Below are positions 50,701 through 59,753 of a stretch of 64,000 bases of DNA, piece after piece. The position numbers and the translations under genes are program-made. The notes under the pieces were generated by a model. That model was not told the DNA's origin. It saw nothing but the letters and a program-made list of their open reading frames with translations, and did no database searches. The number at the start of each line of letters is the position of its first letter. The stretch's first letter is position 1. Source of the DNA: Ostrinia nubilalis (taxonomy: Eukaryota; Arthropoda; Insecta; Lepidoptera; Crambidae); the NCBI RefSeq assembly GCF_963855985.1, contig NC_087117.1:3111001-3175000 (forward strand). Reading direction: 5' to 3'.

Positions 50701-53700
50701 GAAATGTTCTCAAATGCCCACTGCCTGGAAGACGTAATTTAGACAGGCCCTACTCGGTGTACCAACGACCTGGTGAAAGTGCGGGAAAAGCCTGGATGCG
50801 GGTGGAGGACAGTTGTGGAAATCCTTGAGGAAAAACTGTAAAACGAGGAAGCTCTTGGTCGGATCATCACCTGATAAAAAAATTATGATCAGGCCGAAGG
50901 TGGAAAGTGACACCTGGAATCCTTAACCACAGAGGAATTGGATATCTTATCTCCAACTGCCGGAATACAGCAATGCTGTGAAAATTGTTGTAATGGCGAC
51001 AGGCTTAGGTGATCGTTCCATCCACGAAGACTCACCATTCTTCTGCTAATGTTAAGAGTGTTGTCGGTACACGCTAAATTATCCATGAGTGCACACGCAC
51101 ACTACAATAATGACGCTCGGATTGCTCGCTTCCCTCGACCAAAAATTGGTGGGACGCGTCTTCGTGGATGGAACGATAGAAGACTAGCTACCACCAGGCC
51201 TGGCTCACTCCGCGCGGTACACCCGATAATTACCTACAGCGAAGCGCCCCGCCGGCGGGTATTATATCAGTCGAGTGTCACGCGCGCGCCCGTCAGGACG
51301 CTGGCGTGCGTTGTAGTATGATTATAATTCTATGATCGAAGTATTATTTAAAAATGGACATAAAGAGAAAGAAATATTGTGCGGCGTTCGGGTGTTTAAA
51401 TTCGAAAAGAAATCTACCGGATTTATCTTTTTTTTTTCGCTTCCCAAAGATGCTGAAAGGTATGTTGGCCATGTAGGTAATCAATAATTCTTAGGATAGT
51501 ATAGGAACCTAACCTACTATGACTACTGCTCAGAATGCGTTCGTTCGTTTCAGCCAAATGACGTCCACTGCTGGACAAAGGCCTCTCCCAAGGTTTTCCA
51601 TAATGAATGCATACTTACCTACATACGTACCTCATTACAAATAAGTAACTAGATTAATTATTTTTTCACTAGACAGCAACCCTAACAGCGTAAGAAGAGT
51701 TCAGAGGCACGCGATAGAAAGAGACAAAACTTGTAGGTGAATAAAATTGTAGGTACGTAGTGCTGTGCGAGCTGAATTCCACTGTACCGCGTCGTAGCAA
51801 GACTCGCATTTATTTAAATCGTCTTGCGGAGTAATCCTTCTGTACCTGTACTATTACTTTTTCTGTGCTACCACTTAGCCAGGCGGACTTGGAACAAGCG
51901 TAGATTCTGGATGAAGTTCGGTTCCACCTTCGACCTGATCATCACTTTCCATCAGGTTAGGCAGGCCAAGAGCTTCCTTGTAGTGAAGAAAAACTTACTC
52001 CATGATCGGCACTACCCAGTTGAATTCAGTGAACAAAGCTTTCGTTTTACCACCGATTCGGAATTCGCCGTTATTGTGACGCACTCCACATTTCTGTAAA
52101 GAATAAATGTTAAATAAATAAAAAAATTCTTAATACCCTACCCTACTATTTTATTCAAATTCAAAGTCAACATTTCTTTATTTGCATAGACCATTCAAAT
52201 ATCACGTATTTACAAGCGCGTTGTTGTCATTTGAGATGTATCCTCTCTTCTTGAAAGTTTGTAAGGTACAGGTACTGGGTACGCGGTTGTAACAACTCGA
52301 ATTTTATCAAACAATGCTCGGTCTGTCCTGTACCTCTAGTAGGAAAAACTTTCGAGTTCGTTTCGTTGCGTATTCAAAGTGTCATCGAAAAATTTTGTAT
52401 GAAAAATTAAACAGCGCCCCCTATATTATAGCCGCCCTAGGGGGCGCTGTTTAATTTTTCATACAAAATTTTTCGATGACACTTTGAATACGCAACGAAA
52501 CGAACTCGAAAGTTTTTCCTACTAGAGGTACTGTACCTAGTATCATTCGTAAGGACTACTAGTATATTACATAGAAATGCTCTCTCTCTAAAAAATATAA
52601 CATTGTCCTTTTTTTAAACTTTCGCACTTACCTGTTGGTCCGTAGAAGACTTCGGGATGATTGGTGCTGGAAATAAAAAAAGTTATAAACAGTATAGTAT
52701 TGAGTTACTCGTGAAATAAGTATGTAGGTACCTATCTAGGTACTAAGAAAGAAAGAAAGAAGAAAGAAAATGTTTTAACCAAAACAATTATTAAACTAAT
52801 ATCTTTATTCAAATTTATACAAAAAACAATTATGATGAACGTTGAATAGTAATAAGAAAAGGATGCCCTTATGGGACTTTGCAAATCTCTTTTGCCAACG
52901 GCTTATCGCCCGTGTGAATTTCAGTATATCAAAGAAATAACTACTATCTTTCCTTTTGAAATATACGTAAAAACTATTTGCTATTTTTCCATGGGTCTCA
53001 AACTATTTCCCACCCCCCTTTTCACCCTTATGAACTGCGTTCAAAAAATTCCGAAAAAAAAATCACCATCTTTCCATACCAATGTTTGTCATAAGTAGGT
53101 ACCTAATAAAATTAAAATAATGTAAGATTTCATTGCTTTCCTTTCATTTCGTTTATCAAGTTTGTTAGAGAGATTGAGATTTCATCCTTATACCCTACCG
53201 ATCGATGCAATAAAATACAGGATGTCATTTTTAACACATTTTATTCGATTCGATTCCCGGGTGTGGCGAGAGAATTTTCGGAAATCTTTGAATGCAGTTC
53301 ATTTTCTTTTAAGAAATGAAGGAATATTTTCTTTGAGTAAATCTATCTACAATACTAACGCCTGTATTCACAAACGTTACTATGAGGTCTCACAGTGCGC
53401 GTGGACGCACAGGGTGACACACGAACCAATCACAGAGCTCTATTTAACGCCGTGCTTTCGATTTGCTGCTTCGCTTAAGCAAGTATCGTTTGTGAATACG
53501 GGTGGCATTACAAAATTCCACCCTGTATACACTAGACAGCCTAGACTGATGTGCTCTCTTCAAACTTACCGATCTCAGTGATTTCATCATCCCTGAATAT
53601 GTAATCCTCGTCCACCTGCTCATCTTCCATCGGAGCCTGAGCTCCTGGCTTGAAGAAGGCTTGGCAGCCCACCGCTAGAGCGAGCACCAGTATCTGAGGT

Positions 53701-54297
53701 GAACAACCGATGGTGATGAAGAAAGAAGAAAGAAAGAAACGTTTATTGCAATGGACATCACAAAAGACAAGAGGTAAATAAAAAAAGAGGTAACACATAA
53801 AACATACAATGGAAGAGAAAGTGAACTGAGCAGTGCCACCCTGTCGCATAGCAATGCCCATCGCAATGGAACTAGGGTTGCCAGGTTCAAAATCAAAAAA
53901 GCCGGACTCTGTGCTTCATTTGGCCGGACAAGACCGTAAAAAGCCAAACATGTCCGGCTAAAGCCGGACGCCTGGCAACCCTAAATGGAACCCCACTCGG
54001 CATATGCCGACGCCCACGGTGAGGAAGGCCACGACCCTGGTTTGATGATGAAGGTAATGTTTTAGTAGCCACGATAGCTCGACATACCGTCGGACGGGAA
54101 CAGCTGTGTGCTCCTAGCTAGCTGATAGCTGATATTTTGTAATCATCATCATTCATCATCATTTCAGCCACAGGACGTCCACTGCTGAATATAACACAGA
54201 CAATACAATATCAAAATTGACTTAATACAGCTAAACATACATTAATTATTAACAATGTTTTAATTAAATAAACAAAATAACTCACATATTGCTTCAT
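47798..54297 (-). CDS. SPH gene F: clip-less serine protease homolog
   Basis: Eight coding exons in reading order: 54297-54286, 53693-53570, 52666-52632, 52093-51999, 50272-50067, 49434-49250, 48585-48424 and 47965-47798; 328 residues, phases consistent. The 12-nt first exon codes MKQY; the second adds the signal core ILVLALAVGCQA and an acidic, likely flexible stretch rich in Asp and Glu. The third has only 35 nt. There is no clip domain. The SP-like domain starts near KCGVRHNNG. His115 (TVAHY) and Asp163 (KYDIALL) are kept; the Ser site reads CLRDGGGPLVCP, so Gly264 replaces Ser and Arg replaces the first Gly. It is a secreted SPH, probably non-catalytic. It resembles gene B in lacking the clip, but keeps a separate small exon where E has clip exons. 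Its introns hold the perfect 93-bp inverted repeat and a THAP-like exon on the other strand. Confidence 0.88.
48059..48320 (-). mobile_element. Two SINE fragments in the last intron of gene F
   Basis: 48059-48212 is the second SINE family (head GATAGCCGAACGGTGAAGGG on the minus strand). 48235-48315 is the head of the 6218-type SINE ('aatcgaacccgggacctc'). Confidence 0.7.
48354..48409. repeat. (ATTCC)n microsatellite at a gene F donor
   Basis: Eleven units of ATTCC. On the gene F strand it starts about 15 nt after the donor of exon 48585-48424. Confidence 0.9.
48640..49240. mobile_element. Mixed repeat block in gene F intron
   Basis: 48640-48718: SINE tail of the second family. 48719-48890: jockey/R1-like LINE end on plus (MRTARDWNSLPVAVFPGHYN). 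48900-48980: repeat 'Z'. 49067-49225: plus-strand RTE end finishing in (ATG)n, 25 bp from the exon at 49250. Confidence 0.65.
49465..49765. mobile_element. LINE tail and AGCACACTTAT-family MITE
   Basis: 49465-49558 matches the jockey/R1-like 3' end ('gcggtcaaatacctgccttg'). 49562-49765 is a complete MITE of the family described at 16659. Confidence 0.7.
49785..50040. repeat. Possible inverted-repeat remnant
   Basis: 'gagctaactgcgcacct' and 'ggtgcgcagttaattcaacc' form a hairpin at about 49845-49910, similar in wording to 27610-27640. I cannot place the family. Confidence 0.4.
50329..51010. mobile_element. SINE and RTE fragments in gene F intron
   Basis: 50329-50482 is the second SINE family, minus. 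50495-50640 and 50650-50850 are RTE pieces of opposite strands. 50838-51010 is a 6218-type SINE body, minus. Confidence 0.65.
51012..51177. mobile_element. MITE, ATCGTTCCATCCACGAA family, copy 1
   Basis: Ends ATCGTTCCATCCACGAAGAC and GTCTTCGTGGATGGAACGAT are exact inverted copies. Further copies at 60432-60625 and 63711-63882 share the inner 'ttggtgggacgcg' and 'taaattatccatgagtg' blocks. Confidence 0.85.
51354..51459 (+). pseudogene. Second THAP-domain first exon, degenerate
   Basis: From ATG 51354 the frame reads MDIKRKKYCAAFGCLNSKRN, then LPDLSFFFRFPK, and ends at a donor (gaaag|gtatgt). C..FGC followed by FFRFPK is the start of a THAP zinc finger. The next residues fit the family only after a one-base shift (PKDAER), within a T10 run context, so the exon probably carries an old frameshift. 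It lies antisense in an intron of gene F. It differs too much from 13739-13845 to be a recent copy. Confidence 0.55.
51540..51990. other. Gene F intron with RTE and SINE scraps
   Basis: 51545-51605 is a minus-strand RTE end ('atgacgtccactgctggaca'). 51860-51985 is a 6218-type SINE piece, which stops a few bases from the donor of exon 52093-51999. Confidence 0.55.
52330..52531. repeat. Perfect 93-bp inverted repeat in a gene F intron
   Basis: Arms 52330-52422 and 52439-52531 are exact reverse complements by eye, with a 16-bp AT-rich loop. The left arm begins GTACCTCTAGTAGGAAAAAC and ends AACAGCGCCCCCT. No frame. Lack of any mismatch means it is very young or kept by gene conversion. Confidence 0.92.
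52740..53350. mobile_element. Helitron-like and foldback remnants
   Basis: 52870-53100 has worn Helitron-like text ('ccgtgtgaatttcag', 'catgggtctcaaactatttc'). 53215-53345 matches one arm of the foldback at 33145-33600. Confidence 0.45.
53357..53502. mobile_element. MITE, GTATTCACAAACG family
   Basis: 'gtattcacaaacgttactat' at left and 'agtatcgtttgtgaatacgg' at right are inverted. The interior matches 39436-39548. Confidence 0.75.
53873..53983. repeat. Short inverted-repeat element in gene F intron 1
   Basis: AGGGTTGCCAGG and CCTGGCAACCCT ends, with 'aaagccgg.c' and 'gccggac' also repeated. Confidence 0.7.
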
Positions 54298-54539
54298 ATT
54301 GCTTGCACAGTTCACTAAGTAATGCTTTTCCTTTATGGACAGAGATAAATTACATGTATAATGCCTATTATGTTTTAAAATAACATTACACAAGTAAATA
54401 ATAATATCTCTATGTAGAGGATAAATGGAAATAACTTATGGTTTTGTATTAAATAAATGTGGTCATAAGCCGTTTTAAAGATGACATATTGATACCAAGA
54501 GGATGTCCACACGATCAGAAATATTGTAAAATAATAAAA

Positions 54540-55050
54540 ACTTCATCATCATCATCATCATCATCATTTCAGCCATAGGACGTCCACTGCTGAACATAGG
54601 CCTCCCCCAATGCTTTCTACGTTGATCGATTGGTAGCGGCCTGCGTCCAGCGCTTCCCTGCTACCTTTTACTTACTACTTTAATAAAAACTTACTTTTTT
54701 TTTTAAATTGTTCCATGTCGAAAAACATTTCTTTACTTACCACAATGGGGACACCCTTAGGGTTACAACACCATGCTACTTATTAACCAACTTCAAAAAA
54801 GGAGGTTCTATGTTCGGCTGTATGTATGTTTTTTTTAGCATAGGCGATCGGTGATCTCGTAAAAAATGGGTCTTTGTCCAGCAGCGGACGAAATTTGGTT
54901 CATCTTCAGCATCATTTCAGCAACAGGACGTCCACTGCTGAACATAGGCCTCTCCCAATAATTGCCACATCGCCCGGTTGCTAGCGGCCTGTATACAGCG
55001 CTCTCCTCCTATCTTTATGAGGACGTCGGTCCACTTAATTCGAAATATGG
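54540..55050 (-). mobile_element. RTE LINE 3' ends upstream of gene F
   Basis: 54543-54675 and 54905-55045 on the minus strand, each beginning with a (CAT)n-like tail and 'aggacgtccactgctgaaca'. Another scrap lies at 54148-54190 inside gene F's first intron. Confidence 0.75.
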
Positions 55051-55480
55051 TAGAAATTAGATAACTAATATAATAAATTCTCGAATATTGAAGAAAGCAT
55101 CGTCAATTTCAGGTAGGTATTTAAATGTCCCGACGATTTCTACATTGTGTGGTCACTGTACTCGACGTATTTTCCTAGAGATAGTGTATGAGTGGACGTG
55201 TTTATACTTAGTTATCAATTATTGCAAGTAAGAGGTTATTAGGGTCTGTTTAATTAAAATAATAAAAGTGACAATTTTATTCAAGCAGTTCGCAGTTTCG
55301 AAATAAAAACCTACCAAAGCGAGTCAGTCTTGTAGAAGTTATATCTATAGTAAAGGGTGTCCCAAAATTAATGAAACTTTTGCTACCATTTAGGCAATAA
55401 AGTGTTGACAATCCTAAAAATAAAACATACATACATAAACAAACATTATTTTTGATGCATTTATGGCTCCAGACATTCAA
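55051..55480. other. AT-rich stretch without a gene
   Basis: Nothing recognised except 'agggtgtcccaaaattaatg' near 55355, the possible edge of another inverted-repeat element. Confidence 0.4.
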
Positions 55481-55489
55481 TTTTATTTA

Positions 55490-55696
55490 ATAATAGCTTT
55501 CCACCCGTGGCTTCGCCCCGTGGAATTTTGTCTGTCGCTGAAAAACTTTATCGCGCGCGTCCTTATTTCAAATGTCCTATGTCCTTTCCCGGGACTCAAA
55601 CTATCTCTATGCCAAATTTCATCAAAATCGCTTCACTGGTTTAGGCGTGAAAACAAGACAGACAGACAGAGTTACTTTTGCATTTATAATGTTATT
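55490..55696 (-). mobile_element. Helitron-like element
   Basis: 'cgtggcttcgccccgtggaa' near one end and 'tacttttgcatttataatgt' at the other match the general Lep1-like plan, with 'aatttcatcaaaatcgcttc' inside. Confidence 0.6.
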
Positions 55697-56291
55697 GGGA
55701 ACGTGCGAAGTGGGTGGAAGGGGTATAGAAAACGATCGCTGCGCTCGTCGCGGCACAAATGTGTAACAAAACGGGCAAGGGAAGCAAACAACTTGACTTG
55801 TCATTGTAAATGTTGTTTTGATTTAATGTGATTGTGTTAATTTATTCAATTGTATTGATGATATTGTACATGTCTGTTGTGTTTTAGTTAATTTACAGCC
55901 TCAAATCTTTTCCAAGAGTAATACTGTTGTAAGAGGTAAATAAAATGAAACTTTTGAAGAACATAAAGTGTTTTTTATTTTATAAAGTTCTGCACTTATA
56001 TTACAAAGATTAAAAACTTATACTATTATCATTATAAAATATATTAAATTAACACTTTCTTATCAGTATCATTACTGTAACACATCCAAACATAAGAAGT
56101 TAGCATAAATTGGAGATATATTTTCTAGTAAAGGATCGTTTCTGGAAATCAATACAATTATTTTGGTATCAATACAATTACTTATTATTACAAGGTACAA
56201 ATTAACGAATACTGGGTTCTCCCCATTGTTGTTCCATGCTCGCTTTTGAATTACTAACTTTGTTGTTAATGTAACATATTAAAGTAGCAAC

Positions 56292-57989
56292 TAGGGTGTC
56301 CCTTATTTTTCAAAGTTTTAACTTTGTAACGCATAGGTCTTAGTTTTGTTTGTTTGCCTCTAAAACACTCGGAAATAAATTTTTACCTTATTTGTAGTAC
56401 GATAACCCGTGCCGACTTGCATCGAAACATGTTGCGCGGCAGTAGCGGTGCGTATTCGCGGTGTTTATCATTTGTTCTCAATTAATCTCGTGATTAACAC
56501 CTATTGTTTGACATTTAGAAGATGGCTGTCGAATTAAGAAGCAATAAAAAAAGTATTTTCTTAGTCGGGGACGTAAATTTATCAAATAATAGGCACAAAG
56601 TTACCGTTAATCGTCAAGTTTTTGCAGTATTTTTTAACATATTTTGCGAAGTTAATTAAACGTTATTGAAAGCTCTAATCTCATCATTCGGGAGTGTATT
56701 ATATTTTGGGAAAAGCTATAAATCCTACCAGAGCCTAACTGTATCAAAAAACTTGTGTATCTTCACCATGCTTGAAGGGAATTGCAAGAAAAAATATTTA
56801 AAAAATTCAAGATTTATAAGCGCCGCGGTGAGGAGGATTTAAAAACAAACAAAATATTTTAAAAAAAGCAAATAAAACCAAGGCGTCCAGAGTGTTAAGG
56901 TGTAGACAAAAAGTTAGTTAAGAAAGTAGAAAGTGCAAGACAAAGAAAATTAAATAAATAAATAAATAAAAAATAGAGCAAAAATGTTTCGGAGGTTTAT
57001 CGTCATCTCTTACTACGCAAGATTCTATACAAACGCAAGGACATCACGACCAGCTTACCAGCTCTGAGGAAAGCCTTAAGGAACTCTTGACATCCACTTT
57101 CCAAGAGGTATATGAGAGTTTTGACAAATTGATTTCCAAAGCAGCCCTGAGCAAGTTTAGTCAACATCTTTGGTACTTCATATCAGAAGAAATTGCCATT
57201 TTATCACTCTTTGATGATGAAGGTAATGAACAAACACCGTCAATATTGTAGTAAAAGTACAAAGAGAGAGTATGTATGATTCTGGGAAGAGATACATTCC
57301 ATCTGAAGAAGGTATGATTATTTCTATGGTAAATAGGACTTTGTACTAATTTTTTATCCTGTTTTTAATGAATTGATAATAATACTGCCTTATTTATTGT
57401 TGCTGGAAAACCATTGAGTGGTTTTGTGTCTGTCAAGAGTATAAATTTATTTTCTCGATTGAAAATTGATAATAATTTCCCCCTGAGACACATATCTATA
57501 TGAGATAAAGATGTTGCCTATTTAAAGGCAAAAAAGTGCTTTCTTTAGAGTAGTGAATGATACAGCTGAAAGAGCTATAAAGCTTATGCAAGATTTTCAT
57601 GGTTTGATCACTGCAAAGGAAGAGCAAAAGCTTTTTTTGCTACACACAGTGTAGCAAAAATCAGGCCAATATTCAGGAGCATGGAAATCTGTATCCAGAA
57701 TGTAAAAAAGGGTGCCTCAAAAGTAAAATATATTGTCTGATCTGTAATGTTATCTTCTTTTTATAAATATTTTATAAAAATTAAATATTTTAATTGATTT
57801 AGCTACTTAATAAAAGGGGTAAAACCAGCATTTTTCAAAATCTTCAGAGCTCGGTCGGCACGGGTTAATGTTGACGTAGGAAGATGAAATTTTGTATTTA
57901 AGTATGTCTGAGTAGTACGAAAAGAAATAGGGGGTATGCATTTCAATATCTAAAAAAATTTTTTTTTCGGCCATATAAGGGACACCCTA
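56292..57989 (+). mobile_element. 1.7-kb DNA transposon with 6-bp target duplication
   Basis: TAGGGTGTCCCTTAT at left and ATAAGGGACACCCTA at right, flanked by AGCAAC on both sides (56286-56291, 57990-57995). Between are broken plus-strand frames reading SEESLKELLTSTFQEVYESF, FSQHLWYFISEEIAILSLFD and, further on, NDTAERAIKLMQDFHGLITA with EEQKLFLLHTV. I recall similar text in transposon-encoded proteins of insects but cannot name the superfamily. 'cccgtgccgacttgc' and 'gtcggcacgggtta' form an inner inverted repeat. Confidence 0.75.
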
Positions 57990-58230
57990 AGCAACATGTT
58001 TGCACTTGCCGCTCTGGTTATAAACGCAGCTGCATTTTACTCCTGTGACAACCCTAGCATGATCGATCTGTAATAAATGCAATGAATATTATTTTTTTAT
58101 ATAACTTTATTTAAATCTTTAGTCATATTTTTAGGTTAGGAGATTACTTACGTTTAAACTTGTTTTATAGGGTGTCGAGGTCACCGATGTTTGACGAATG
58201 ATGGGGGCTCGTATTAAATAATTATTGCCA

Positions 58231-58488
58231 TTAGTTCTCAGCTCTTCTACATTCCTCACATGCTCTGCTAGCACCAATTTTTTTCCTTTTAGCTGAGTTT
58301 GGGGTTGGAAACATATTGTGTTTTACACACTCAAAAACAGTTTTTATAATGACATCCATTTCTCCATAAATAGTTTTTATCAAATTCCATTCAACGTACC
58401 ACTTATTGTCTTTTATAGCCTGACCAGGAACATAAAAACCCTCGCCATGTTGCGGAAAACTAATGGTACTAATTTCTTTTAATGGCAA
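58231..58488 (-). CDS. Uncharacterised 85-codon ORF, possibly one exon
   Basis: Reads MPLKEISTISFPQHGEGFYV, then PGQAIKDNKWYVEWNLIKTI, and ends CEECRRAEN. The Met may not be the true start: an acceptor-like 'agttttcag' 21 bp upstream would extend it in frame with LLLP. No domain is recognised. About 30 bp of its coding strand ('tttatgttcctggtcaggct') occur again, inverted, at 59133-59161, which suggests mobile or rearranged DNA. It could be a real small exon, a transposon exon, or a remnant. Confidence 0.3.
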   Translation of the reverse strand: MPLKEISTISFPQHGEGFYVPGQAIKDNKWYVEWNLIKTIYGEMDVIIKTVFECVKHNMFPTPNSAKRKKIGASRACEECRRAEN

Positions 58489-58599
58489 CAGTAACTGAAA
58501 ACTTCATTGACATGTCACCTTGCATGTCAGTCTATTGCTGACAAAGTGTAAACAAACTTTATTTTAAATGTGCGCAATTAATTTTGTGAATGAAATTGC

Positions 58600-58740
58600 T
58601 AAAATCTTTTTATAGCCGTGAAAGAAAAGTGGTTCACAATGTGTTAAAGTATTTGTCGAAGAGAAATACCAAGGGTTCGGACAATTTTTCATTGAATAAT
58701 GTTTCCGACAAAGGTTGTCAAATTGACTGACATGTTTATC
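58600..58740 (+). pseudogene. Possible transposase N-terminal remnant
   Basis: A short frame reads SREKKVVHNVLKYLSKRN-like text (here SRERKVVHNVLKYLSKRNT) and stops at QID*. A helix of this kind opens many insect DDE transposases, but the piece is short. Confidence 0.25.
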
Positions 58741-59341
58741 GTATAGTACAGTCCACTGTGAAAATTAGCTGTGGTTTGTTTCAACTACCTATTTTAAAGT
58801 TTTTTGTCACTTTCTAAGTGTTGAATTTTATGGAATTGGGAAAGAAGTACCGAGTTTGAAGCGTTCATGAGCAGACATTGCAGTTGAATATTCAAGTTCT
58901 GAATTTGATTATTGATGAATAATAAAATAAATCCTACTAGCTCGATTGATGGTTTCATTTAATTTATTTAAACCAGGTTACCTATAATAATATTTTTCGT
59001 TAATTTATGAAAATATCAAATTAGCCCGTAATCCTGAATCCTGATACATAAAGTTAGCCTATTAATTTAACACAGGTACGACTGTACTCAGTGTTGCACT
59101 ATCAAATGCAATTGACGCGCCTCTATGCCAGGGTTTTTATGTTCCTGGTCAGGCTATAAATTATATTTTATTTACTATAATCAATAAAAGTAAGAAAGCT
59201 GTTGTTATTTATTTTTTGACATATGCCCCATAAAGTTCCGTTGGCAGATGGCGCTAATGTCGTGCACGTTCCCATTAAAGTGTCACATACTTCAAAGGTC
59301 AAAGGAAAATAACTTCACCAGGAATCTTCAACCACAGACCA

Positions 59342-59690
59342 CCATCATCATTTCAGCCATAGGACGTCCACTGCTGAACTAGGCCTCCCCCAATGCTTTC
59401 CATGTTGATCGAATGTAGCGGCTTGCGCCCAGCGCTTCCCTGCTACCTTTATGACGTCGTCGGTCCACCTTGTGGGTGGACGTCCCACGCTGCGTTTTCC
59501 GGTACGCGGCCTCCATTCCAGAACCTTGCTGCCCCATCGGCCGTCAGTTCTGCGTACTATGTGCCCTGCCCATTGCCACTTCAGCTTGCTAATCCGTCGG
59601 GCTATGTCAGCGACTTTAGTTCGTTTACGGTTCGTTCGGATCTCCTCATTTCTGATTCGATCTCGTAAAGAAGCACCGAGCATAGCCCGT
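59342..59690 (-). mobile_element. RTE LINE 3' end with long open frame
   Basis: The minus strand keeps one frame of 111 codons: [60 protein letters not shown], then a broken QQWTS end. This is the best-preserved RTE end in the window and defines the family. Confidence 0.88.
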
Positions 59691-59747
59691 GCAAATTTAA
59701 AGTTTAATATTCAGGAAAAATGAAACGGTCCAAAACAGTTTACATTA

Positions 59748-59753
59748 TTTATT
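59748..59753 (-). promoter_or_regulatory. Poly(A) signal of gene G overlapping the stop region
   Basis: On the minus strand AATAAA follows the TGA stop of gene G without a gap (tgaaataaataatg). The 3' untranslated part could be very short. Confidence 0.5.

Larger units (their letters stand above)
55697..59273. mobile_element. Possible 3.6-kb transposon with GGGAACGTGC ends
   Basis: GGGAACGTGC at 55697 is answered by GCACGTTCCC ending at 59273, with ATT on both outer sides. The span contains the 1.7-kb element 56292-57989, the ORF 58231-58488 and a transposase-like scrap near 58616. Only ten bases of inverted end support it, so the pairing could be chance. Confidence 0.35.

Noticed and set aside
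53162..53581. 139-codon plus-strand frame
   Set aside because: Runs through a foldback arm, a MITE and the antisense of a gene F exon; no domain.
59348..59683. 111-codon frame as a host gene
   Set aside because: It is the C-terminal part of an RTE reverse transcriptase found in many truncated copies in the window.
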